Part shown: positions 17,356 through 24,718 of the stretch, piece after piece
Numbering within the stretch: the first letter of the stretch is position 1
Layout: each line of letters opens with the position of its first letter
Translations under genes and position numbers: made by a program
NCBI GenBank assembly: GCA_965601475.1
Contig: OZ271832.1
Span: 4,836,001-4,900,000 of the forward strand
DNA: 64,000 nucleotides
Direction of reading: 5' to 3'
Source of the DNA: JAWPMT01 sp965601475
GTDB taxonomy: Bacteria; Bacteroidota; Bacteroidia; Cytophagales; Cyclobacteriaceae
Notes under the pieces: model-generated
Told to the model about the DNA's origin: nothing
The model's database searches: none
What the model saw: the letters and a program-made list of their open reading frames with translations, nothing else

Positions 17356-18156
17356 CTAGCTTTCGGGCCTTTTCGAAGGTTTGGTGCTTACGTGAGCACC
17401 TGCTGGCCTTGCAAACACAGAATCCGGAAGTTGCTGCTCACTCAATTCGGGGTCCAGAAAAGTACGTTCGTAGCGTTTGTCACCGAGGGAATCGTTCTCC
17501 CATTCGAAACCGACTAGTCTTCCTGGGAGCAGGAGTCCGTTTACAGTTGCCCAGTCTTCATATTTGATGGCGCTGTACTTCTTCTTCGCTCTGCTGACGT
17601 CATAATAGGTCACCGAATAGTTGATCAGTTCGAGTAAGCCCTCTTCATTGAAATAAAGTACATATTCATCTTCAGGGGAGTCGCCCACATGGTCATTGAA
17701 CGTAATGAGCACCTTGTCGTAGGTACTTCCATTGACAATTGCTTTGCCAAGATCTTCATAGTTCAATCCCGGATCAGCTGCCAGGTAAGGCAGCGCATAG
17801 AAGTAGAAGTAGAGGTTGTGATAGAAACGCGCATTGCTGGCAAATGAGGTGCTATCTGGTGCGAGCCAAACGTCCTTTCCATCGAAACCTATGGTATAGT
17901 CATCAGCGGATATCCTTACCCGCCTGGATTGCAGATCTATCGCATGGTGTTCCATTCCTTCCTTTTTCTCAATGCTATAGCTCAGGGTCTTCATTTGTTT
18001 CCAGCGTTCCAGACCTCCAAGCCGATCAAAACTTTTGGTTAGGGATGCTGGATATGACCTGCTTTCAGAACTGGTATCACCAATATTCTCTGCGGGTTTT
18101 TCACTTTTTTGGCAGGCCATTGCGATCAATAGCAGGATCAGGTTGATTCTATTCAT
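17356..18156 (-). CDS. DUF6503-family lipoprotein
   Basis: Lipoprotein of 266 residues: signal sequence followed by Ala-Met-Ala-Cys with lipidated Cys15. The body begins with S-F-D-R-L-G-G-L-E-R-W-K-Q-M-K-T, then antiparallel strands (I-G-F-D-G-K-D-V-W, Y-V-L-Y-F-N-E-E-G-L-L) of an LolA-like beta-fold, as in Bacteroidota proteins annotated DUF6503. Their function is not established; a lipid- or lipoprotein-handling role has only the fold as support. It stands alone, between convergent prc and the divergent DUF4097 gene. Confidence 0.83.
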   Translation of the reverse strand: MNRINLILLLIAMACQKSEKPAENIGDTSSESRSYPASLTKSFDRLGGLERWKQMKTLSYSIEKKEGMEHHAIDLQSRRVRISADDYTIGFDGKDVWLAPDSTSFASNARFYHNLYFYFYALPYLAADPGLNYEDLGKAIVNGSTYDKVLITFNDHVGDSPEDEYVLYFNEEGLLELINYSVTYYDVSRAKKKYSAIKYEDWATVNGLLLPGRLVGFEWENDSLGDKRYERTFLDPELSEQQLPDSVFARPAGAHVSTKPSKRPES

Positions 18157-18219
18157 TCGTAGTAGATTTTGGTATTTGCGAGCAACCTTTTGTTTTTTTT
18201 CGCATCTAGTAATTAAAAG

Positions 18220-19155
18220 ATGTCAAAAACAATGCGGTCCTTCCTTATAATAATATTGCTCACCATAACAACAGCTTCCCAGGTTTTGTCACAAAATGTC
18301 CTTGCCTCGGAGGAATTTGAAGCTGAAAATGTCTCCACCGTTACCCTTAGAGGTTCATTCTGCGATGTCTATGTAGAGACGGGTGATAAGGTCTATTTCA
18401 AAGGAATTATCGAAGGCAAGGGCCGGGAGGGTGACTACGAAATATTGTCTGACCTGGATGGCGACCAACTAGAAATCCGTGTGCAAAGCCGGCGAGGCGC
18501 TCGCTGGGGATGGAACTGGAACGCCCAGTCCAAGCTGGAATTGAAGATACCTGCGAACACAGAGTTGTTTATCGACAACTCCTCCGGGGATGTATACGTG
18601 GATGGTATTTCTGGTGATAGAATCAGGCTAAATACCTCGAGTGGCGACATTGAAGCCAGTGGGATAAGTGGTGAGTTGGACGTCGAATGCACGTCCGGAG
18701 ATATTGAGTTGAGAGACATCCGGGCAAACGTAGCCGTCGCCACCACCAGTGGAGATATAGATATTCAGGATGTTGAGGGTGAGATCAGTTGTCTCGCCAC
18801 CTCCGGTGATATTCAGCTAGAGAGTTTTGTTGGAGGGACAGAAATTCGCACCACCAGCGGAGAAATCAAGGTCAAGCGTGGAAAGGGTGAAATGACCTTT
18901 CGATCTACTTCCGGGAATATCGATGGCTATGATCTTGAGCTTACTGCTGATTTGTTGGTTAGAGCGTCTTCTGGTGATATTGAAATCGTGTTGGTCAATG
19001 ATATTTCAAACCTAAATTTTGAACTTGAATCATCGAGTGGTGATCTCGATGTTGGCCGTCGTTCCGGTGAGCGGGATTTGTACATCAAGGAAGGGGATGA
19101 ATTCTTCTGGGTAAAGGGTTTGACCTCTAGCGGCGATATGGATTTTCGCAATTGA
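18220..19155 (+). CDS. Exported DUF4097 beta-helix-like repeat protein
   Basis: Exported protein of 311 residues with a signal peptide ending near Gln25. Residues 115-310 consist of about ten tandem units of 18-21 residues, each carrying a [Ser/Thr]-Ser-Gly-[Asp/Glu/Asn]-[Ile/Val] core, the hallmark of DUF4097 (adhesin-like) domains that form right-handed beta-helical stacks. No membrane anchor or T9SS sorting domain follows, so it is probably periplasmic or surface-attached by other means. Related genes are often near envelope-stress sigma/anti-sigma systems. None is directly adjacent here. Confidence 0.88.
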   Translation: MSKTMRSFLIIILLTITTASQVLSQNVLASEEFEAENVSTVTLRGSFCDVYVETGDKVYFKGIIEGKGREGDYEILSDLDGDQLEIRVQSRRGARWGWNWNAQSKLELKIPANTELFIDNSSGDVYVDGISGDRIRLNTSSGDIEASGISGELDVECTSGDIELRDIRANVAVATTSGDIDIQDVEGEISCLATSGDIQLESFVGGTEIRTTSGEIKVKRGKGEMTFRSTSGNIDGYDLELTADLLVRASSGDIEIVLVNDISNLNFELESSSGDLDVGRRSGERDLYIKEGDEFFWVKGLTSSGDMDFRN

Positions 19156-19241
19156 TAACATGTATATCGCAATCTGATTTTTGCTTTCGCCGAATAATGG
19201 ACATTTTTGGAGGTATTGCTTAACCAACTTTACCTCCTTAC

Positions 19242-21167
19242 ATGGACAAACCCTATATTTCCCCCGAGACCAAGCTTACTGAACTTACTTTTCGAGCGAT
19301 CATTTTGGGCGCGCTGCTCTCCGTAGTTCTTGGCGCTGCTAATGCTTATTTTGGTCTTTTTTCTGGACTCACGGTATCGGCGTCCATTCCCGCAGCGGTC
19401 ATCTCTATGGCCATATTGAAGGCTTTCAAGAATGCCAACATCCTGGAGAACAACATGGTACAGACCGCTGCATCTGCAGGAGAGTCCTTGGCTGCAGGGG
19501 TGATCTTTACAATTCCAGCGCTGGTCATCATGGGTTACTGGCAAGAGTTTAACTACCTGGAAACTACCCTAATATCGATTTGTGGAGGTGTGCTCGGTGT
19601 ATTGTTTACGGTACCACTCAGAAAAGCGTTGATTGTAAAAGAGAAACTCATGTTTCCCGAGGGGGTTGCAACTGCTGAGGTACTGAAAACCGGAGAAAAA
19701 GGTGGTAAGTCCATCAAATACCTGGTTTATGGTGGATTGATTGGTGGATTATTTAAGTTTGGCCACGAAGCACTCAATTTGTTTAGTGGTCTATTTGAAA
19801 AAGCCGCGTTACTACAAGAAAAATATTACCTCTATTTCAGCCTTAATTTGTCGCCAGCTCTGGTTGCGGTAGGATACATTGTTGGATTGAATATCGCTTT
19901 TCTAGTCTTCCTTGGGGGGTGTATCAGTTGGTACCTTGGGATTCCGATTTACATTTTGATCAATGGAGCACCAGATGTGGGAAGTGCCGAGGCGATAGGA
20001 GGGGCCATTTGGAGTAGCAAAATACGGTATTTGGGTGTTGGGGCTATGGTTGTTGGGGGCTTGTGGGCCTTGCTCAGCCTTAGGTCGGCACTTGGCCAAG
20101 CTTTTTCTTCCGGTGTGGAAGCCTTCCAGAAGGGGGGCGATAAGCTGAAGACAGTTCTTAGAACAGAACTGGATACGCCTATGTCCTATGTGTTCCTGGG
20201 TATAGGTATTTTGGTCGTCCCAATCTTCTTTATCTATTTCAATATCATTCAAGGTGTGGGCGTCACACTGTTCATGGCTGTTATCATGATATTGGCTGGG
20301 TTTCTCTTTTCAGCCGTTGCCGGTTACATGGCCGGTTTGGTTGGGAGTTCCAACAATCCAATCTCGGGAGTCACGATAGCCACGATACTATCTACAGCCC
20401 TGCTTTTGCTTTTGCTTCTTGGAAGTAGTGATGCTGGTAAAGGTGCCGCAGGAGCCATTTTAGTAGGGGCGGTGGTTGCTTGTGCGGCAGCTATTGCCGG
20501 TGACAATATGCAGGATTTGAAAGCCGGCCACGTACTTGGGGCCACCCCTCGTAATCAGCAGGTCATGCAAATGATCGGTGTTGTGGCTGGTGCATTGCTT
20601 ATCGCTCCTGTGCTAAACCTGCTTTTGGCTTCAAAAGGTATGGGAACCCCAACTGCTGAGCATCCTGATCCCCTTAGTGCCCCTCAGGCCACTTTGATGA
20701 TGAGTGTGGCAACGGGGATTTTCGGGGGTAATCTACCCTGGAACATCATTAGCGTCGGTGCTGCAATAGGGGCGGTGATCATTATTGTTGATCAATATTT
20801 GAAGAGCAAAGGCTCTACTTTTCGAATGCCTGTACTAGCGGTGGCAGTTGGTCTCTATCTGCCTTTTGAATTGGACTCGTCAATTTTTGTTGGAGGCGTG
20901 ATGGCATGGCTGCTTGAAAGGGGTTACAAGAAGCTCAAGACGAAAGACTTCGTTCCAAATGCCTCCAATGCCGGGCTGTTGCTGGCCTCCGGGTTAATCA
21001 CTGGTGAAGCCCTTATGGGTATACTCATGGCATTGCTGGTCTCATTAGGGCTGAATCTTGCACTTTTTGATGAAGTGCCGGCGGGTAGCTATGTAGGCCT
21101 GGCATTGCTTATCCTGGTCCTATTGTATATGTATAGAACAGTTGTAAAGGTGTCTAAAAAGGGCTGA
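19242..21167 (+). CDS. OPT-family oligopeptide transporter
   Basis: Inner-membrane transporter of 641 residues with about 14-16 hydrophobic segments. The first block (A-I-I-L-G-A-L-L-S-V-V-L-G-A-A-N-A-Y-F-G-L) and the conserved N-N-P-I-S-G-V-T near residue 370 are OPT signatures, as is A-G-D-N-M-Q-D-L-K-A-G-H. Prokaryotic OPT proteins import oligopeptides or metal chelates by proton symport, and no substrate can be named. Monocistronic by layout; downstream comes a structured 217-nt gap before the convergent MOSC gene. Confidence 0.92.
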   Translation: MDKPYISPETKLTELTFRAIILGALLSVVLGAANAYFGLFSGLTVSASIPAAVISMAILKAFKNANILENNMVQTAASAGESLAAGVIFTIPALVIMGYWQEFNYLETTLISICGGVLGVLFTVPLRKALIVKEKLMFPEGVATAEVLKTGEKGGKSIKYLVYGGLIGGLFKFGHEALNLFSGLFEKAALLQEKYYLYFSLNLSPALVAVGYIVGLNIAFLVFLGGCISWYLGIPIYILINGAPDVGSAEAIGGAIWSSKIRYLGVGAMVVGGLWALLSLRSALGQAFSSGVEAFQKGGDKLKTVLRTELDTPMSYVFLGIGILVVPIFFIYFNIIQGVGVTLFMAVIMILAGFLFSAVAGYMAGLVGSSNNPISGVTIATILSTALLLLLLLGSSDAGKGAAGAILVGAVVACAAAIAGDNMQDLKAGHVLGATPRNQQVMQMIGVVAGALLIAPVLNLLLASKGMGTPTAEHPDPLSAPQATLMMSVATGIFGGNLPWNIISVGAAIGAVIIIVDQYLKSKGSTFRMPVLAVAVGLYLPFELDSSIFVGGVMAWLLERGYKKLKTKDFVPNASNAGLLLASGLITGEALMGILMALLVSLGLNLALFDEVPAGSYVGLALLILVLLYMYRTVVKVSKKG

Positions 21168-21170
21168 TGC

Positions 21171-21376
21171 CGATGGCCCCGTTCCGTGTTGGGGTATAGA
21201 ACTTTGGCGTTTTGCCATCGACGTGATGAGCTTTCTGTGGACTGATGCTCAGGTCGCACAAGATCAAACGAAGCCAAGGCCCTGTTGCGGATATTGGTAT
21301 AGGGCCTGACCTGCTGTCAATGGAGTGGTGACTGAGACTGATTTGCGGGTGGTGCGTTTTACCAACCTTCAGGTTG
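21171..21376. other. Structured intergenic region with three inverted repeats
   Basis: Gap between convergent OPT and MOSC genes. It contains CGATGGC (21171-21177) paired with GCCATCG (21214-21220), with an inner CCCC/GGGG pair; AGGCCCT (21277-21283) paired with AGGGCCT (21301-21307); and CAACCT (21363-21368) paired with AGGTTG (21371-21376). No T-run follows any stem. It may hold terminators, a small RNA or an intergenic repeat. No convincing protein gene. Confidence 0.35.
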
Positions 21377-21384
21377 ATATTCAG

Positions 21385-21888
21385 TTATTCGGCGTCTGAG
21401 GCTTTCATGAGTTGCACTTTATCTCCAATTCTGATCGTTCCGCCTTGGATGACTTGTGCGGTAATACCACCATGCCCCCTCATGGCATTGTATCCTCCGG
21501 GACCAAGGTTCTCCTCCATTCGAGCACAAGGATGGCAAAGGCCCGTGCCCTGCAGTATAGCATCGCCAATACGGAATTCCTGACCCCTCAAAGACAGCAG
21601 ATTGATGCCTGAGACGACGATATTGCGTCTGGTGAGCAATGGATCGATTTCTTCTTTTTGTAATATGCTGGCGACAGCGTCAAGGTGTTCTTTCTGAATC
21701 AGCGTAACAGCTCGCTTTTGGCTGAATTTTCCTGCGAAATGGTCACCGTTAAGGCCCTTTCCGCGCTCGGCGGTAACTTCCTCTAGTTCCGAAGGTGGCT
21801 GCTTTCTTACCGGACGCACCGACACAAAAACAACCTCCCCAACCTGAGGAATCTTACCTAGCAATGATTTTACGAGACCTTTCTCCAT
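21385..21888 (-). CDS. MOSC domain protein
   Basis: Protein of 167 residues consisting of a single MOSC (molybdenum cofactor sulfurase C-terminal) domain, as in YiiM-type proteins that bind molybdenum cofactor or transfer sulfur to it. Key block: G-T-G-L-C-H-P-C-A-R-M-E (about 124-135) with the conserved Cys pair, then N-A-M-R-G-H-G-G-I-T-A-Q-V. The start ATG shares one nucleotide with the TAA of the histidine kinase gene (TAATG), so it is translationally coupled to a two-component system. The window also contains one molybdopterin enzyme (57 kb). Confidence 0.9.
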   Translation of the reverse strand: MEKGLVKSLLGKIPQVGEVVFVSVRPVRKQPPSELEEVTAERGKGLNGDHFAGKFSQKRAVTLIQKEHLDAVASILQKEEIDPLLTRRNIVVSGINLLSLRGQEFRIGDAILQGTGLCHPCARMEENLGPGGYNAMRGHGGITAQVIQGGTIRIGDKVQLMKASDAE

Positions 21889-23243
21889 TATTTCCTGAAC
21901 GTCAATGTAAATGTGGTCATTGTGTTGGGCATACTGTTAAAATCCAGGTGTCCTCCATGCAAATTAAGGATCTGCCTGGAAACACTAAGGCCAATGCCTG
22001 AGCCATTCTTTTTTGTGGTGTAGAATGGTATGAATACTTTGTCTTGTTTGTCCGTGGGAATCCCCGGTCCACTGTCGGAAATCATCAGCAAATAGTTATC
22101 ACCTTTGGATTGGCCTGTGATGGCAATATGTCTATCCGCTTGATCGCCCAAAGCCTCTATTGCGTTTTTGATCAGGTTGATCAGCACTTGCTGTATGAGT
22201 ACGGGATCGATATTTAGAGTAGCATCTTGGAAATTCATTTGCAACTGAATGTTTTCATTTTCGATGTCCTTTTCGAACAACTTCATCGTTTTTTGCACTA
22301 GACCTTCAAGAGCCACATGCTGCAATTCAGGTTGTGGAATTCGGGTAAGTTTCCGGTATTCACTCACAAATTTGAGTATGCCCTCACCTCTGTTGACGAT
22401 GGTCTCGACGGATGCTGTGAGATCCTCTAGGTTTTCGTCCGTCACCTCCTTGCTTCGTTTGACTTGACCGCTTTCTTCAGAAGTAAGTATTAGTTGCATT
22501 GTCTCGGCAAGAGATACGATGGGTGTCACTGAGTTCATCGTCTCATGGGTAAGGATTCGTATCAATTTGTGCCAGGCTTCAATTTCCTTCTGTCTGATCT
22601 CGGATTTGATATTCTGAAAGGAAACCACGCGCAGTGGCTTTTCCAGAATTTGGATAATGCTAACGCTAACGGTGAAGTACTGACTCTCTTCATTAATATG
22701 ACTTTCTACCAGCTGATTTTGGGTGCCGGGTAGGGAGGTGAGTGTTTCAAGGAAAGCAGTATTTGGATTCTTCAGGGATCGCCATTTCTTGACTTTGGGC
22801 AACGACAGCAGCGCGCTGGCTTCTTGGTTCATGAGTGTGATTTCACTTTCGCTGTCAAAAACAATGATCCCAAACCCGATTTGATTGATGATGGTATTGA
22901 GAAACTCATTTTGCGCGTTTCGCTGAGTTTCCAGGTCTTTCAGCGTATCTATCACTTGCCCAAAGGATCGATAGAGTTTGGAAAGGGATTTAGACTTTGA
23001 ATGTCGCTCATAGTTCAGCTGGTAGTCTCCATCTTTCACACCTGCCAAAAACCTGCTCAGCTCTAAATTGGTCTTGTTGGTGAAATTGGCCAATTCGGCA
23101 ATCTGGCCAATAGCAAGCGAGAACATAATGACCTGTGTGAAGAACAGATCCTCTCTCAGGAATATGCTGGCAAAAATCCCAATGTTGAGGGCCACCAGTA
23201 AAACACGCGCCAGTACCTGGAAGAAAAAACGATTAAAGACCAT
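21888..23243 (-). CDS. NtrB-like sensor histidine kinase
   Basis: Membrane-bound kinase of 451 residues: two hydrophobic segments (about 8-28 and 34-52), a linker with a coiled stretch, a PAS-like domain (about 112-210), a histidine phosphoacceptor at His233 in R-I-L-T-H-E-T-M-N-S-V-T-P, then an ATPase domain with N-box L-I-N-L-I-K-N-A-I-E-A, D-S-G-P-G-I-P and G-S-G-I-G-L-S. The gene starts 11 nt inside the end of the sigma-54 regulator gene, so the pair is cotranscribed and cognate. The likely target is the divergent ABC permease gene, which has a sigma-54-type promoter. Signal unknown. Confidence 0.93.
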   Translation of the reverse strand: MVFNRFFFQVLARVLLVALNIGIFASIFLREDLFFTQVIMFSLAIGQIAELANFTNKTNLELSRFLAGVKDGDYQLNYERHSKSKSLSKLYRSFGQVIDTLKDLETQRNAQNEFLNTIINQIGFGIIVFDSESEITLMNQEASALLSLPKVKKWRSLKNPNTAFLETLTSLPGTQNQLVESHINEESQYFTVSVSIIQILEKPLRVVSFQNIKSEIRQKEIEAWHKLIRILTHETMNSVTPIVSLAETMQLILTSEESGQVKRSKEVTDENLEDLTASVETIVNRGEGILKFVSEYRKLTRIPQPELQHVALEGLVQKTMKLFEKDIENENIQLQMNFQDATLNIDPVLIQQVLINLIKNAIEALGDQADRHIAITGQSKGDNYLLMISDSGPGIPTDKQDKVFIPFYTTKKNGSGIGLSVSRQILNLHGGHLDFNSMPNTMTTFTLTFRK

Positions 23244-24552
23244 ATTTTTCCAGTCTGCGGTACAGCGCCAGTCTATCGATGCCTAGATCTTTCGCGGCAT
23301 GGGTGATGTTGCCTCTGTTTTTTTCCAGCGCCTTCAGGATCATGGATTTTTCCATTTCACGGAGGTTCAGCGAAGCTTCAGATGTCTCGCTATGGCTCAG
23401 TTTGAAATCCTGAATGGTCAATTTTGGAAAATCGGCCAGGATCACGGCTCGCTCTACTGATTGTGCCAGTTCTCTGATATTGCCTGGCCATGAATACTTT
23501 GTCAGTTCTTCAAGCGCTCCTTTTTCAATCTTGAGGGATGGTTTTTGATATTTCTGCTTGTAGAAATCCAAATAGTGGTTGACCAGCAAGGGAATATCCT
23601 CTATTCGCTCTCTCAAAGCCGGTACCTTGATTTCGATCGTGTTGATGCGGTAGAGCAGGTCCTGTCGGAATTCACCCCGACTCACCAGTTCTTCAATATT
23701 GGCATTCGTAGCGGAGATTAATCGTATGTCTATTGGTTCTTCCACATTGGACCCGACAGGAGCCACCTTTCTGTTTTGAAGCGCAGAGAGCAGTTTGGAT
23801 TGCTGAACGAGAGGGAGGTTTGCGATCTCATCCAGGAATAGTGTGCCACCTTGCGCAGATTGAAATTTTCCTTGCTTGTCCTGCACGGCGTCCGTGAAGG
23901 CACCTTTCTTATGTCCAAAAAGTTCACTTTCCAGCAATGAAGCTGTTAGCGCACCCAAATCCACAGTTACCAGAGCTTCGTCGGACCTTTCGGAAAGCTG
24001 GTGTATTTCCTTGGCGATCACCTCTTTTCCAGCACCATTTTCACCCAGGATCAGTACGTTGGCATCCGTTGTGGCCACCTTCCTGACCAGGGCCATCATT
24101 TCCTGGAAAGGCTTTGAATTGCCGATTACGGTGGGATTTCCACCTTTCTCATCTGAAGAAGTATGTTGCTTTAGATTGAGTAGGTGTTCAATTGACAAGA
24201 GCAACTTCTCATTCCGCCAAGGCTTGGTAATGAAGTCCCGGGCACCCCGACGTACGGCCTCCACCGCCAAATCGATCTCACCATATGCTGTGATTGCTAT
24301 CACTTCCAGATTGGGTGAATGTCGAAGGCTCTCATCAATCAGACTCAAACCTTCTTTCCCGTCATTTTCGCCTTTGGAAAAGTTCATATCAAGCAGCAGC
24401 ACATCAAAGTCAATTTCCTCCAGAAGTTCATGAAGTAGTTGGGGGTTCGAGGCTGTTTGAATGAAACTAAACTTCTGCTTCAGGAATAACTTCGCCGACG
24501 AGAGTATAGCTTCGTCGTCGTCTAGTACCAAAATTTTAGCTTCCTTCTTCAT
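23233..24552 (-). CDS. NtrC-family sigma-54-dependent response regulator
   Basis: Activator of 439 residues from the ATG at 24550-24552 (MKKEAKILVLDDDE), preferred over the upstream ATG at 24591 because the receiver strand begins there. Receiver domain: acidic pair at 11-13 and phosphoacceptor Asp55. AAA+ domain: Walker A in GENGAGKE, the sigma-54 contact loop as G-A-F-T-D-A (a variant of G-A-F-T-G-A), Walker B L-F-L-D-E-I. The C-terminal Fis-type helix-turn-helix is G-N-I-T-H-A-A-K-D-L-G-I-D. First gene of the operon with its kinase and a MOSC gene. Confidence 0.94.
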   Translation of the reverse strand: MKKEAKILVLDDDEAILSSAKLFLKQKFSFIQTASNPQLLHELLEEIDFDVLLLDMNFSKGENDGKEGLSLIDESLRHSPNLEVIAITAYGEIDLAVEAVRRGARDFITKPWRNEKLLLSIEHLLNLKQHTSSDEKGGNPTVIGNSKPFQEMMALVRKVATTDANVLILGENGAGKEVIAKEIHQLSERSDEALVTVDLGALTASLLESELFGHKKGAFTDAVQDKQGKFQSAQGGTLFLDEIANLPLVQQSKLLSALQNRKVAPVGSNVEEPIDIRLISATNANIEELVSRGEFRQDLLYRINTIEIKVPALRERIEDIPLLVNHYLDFYKQKYQKPSLKIEKGALEELTKYSWPGNIRELAQSVERAVILADFPKLTIQDFKLSHSETSEASLNLREMEKSMILKALEKNRGNITHAAKDLGIDRLALYRRLEKYGL

Positions 24553-24679
24553 TCTAGACTTTAAAATGCTTGGGTTTTGTATCAAAAACAAACAGCGTAT
24601 TGTCCCAATTCATACAAAATATTACTTTAAGGATTGGTAATTGGTATTAAGTGAATGATTATCAATGAGTTAATTTAGA

Positions 24680-24694
24680 TGGTATTGGGTTTGC
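24680..24694 (+). promoter_or_regulatory. Sigma-54 (-24/-12) promoter of the ABC permease gene
   Basis: TGGTATTGGGTTTGC fits the TGGCACG-N4-TTGC pattern with the invariant GG (24681-24682) and GC (24693-24694) and the exact 10-nt spacing. A start site about 12 nt on would give a leader of roughly 13 nt before the ATG at 24719. The NtrC-type activator is encoded divergently next door. Directly upstream is a doubled ATTGGTA motif that could be part of an activator site. Confidence 0.75.
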
Positions 24695-24718
24695 CCTACT
24701 GGGATAAATCTTGGAGAT

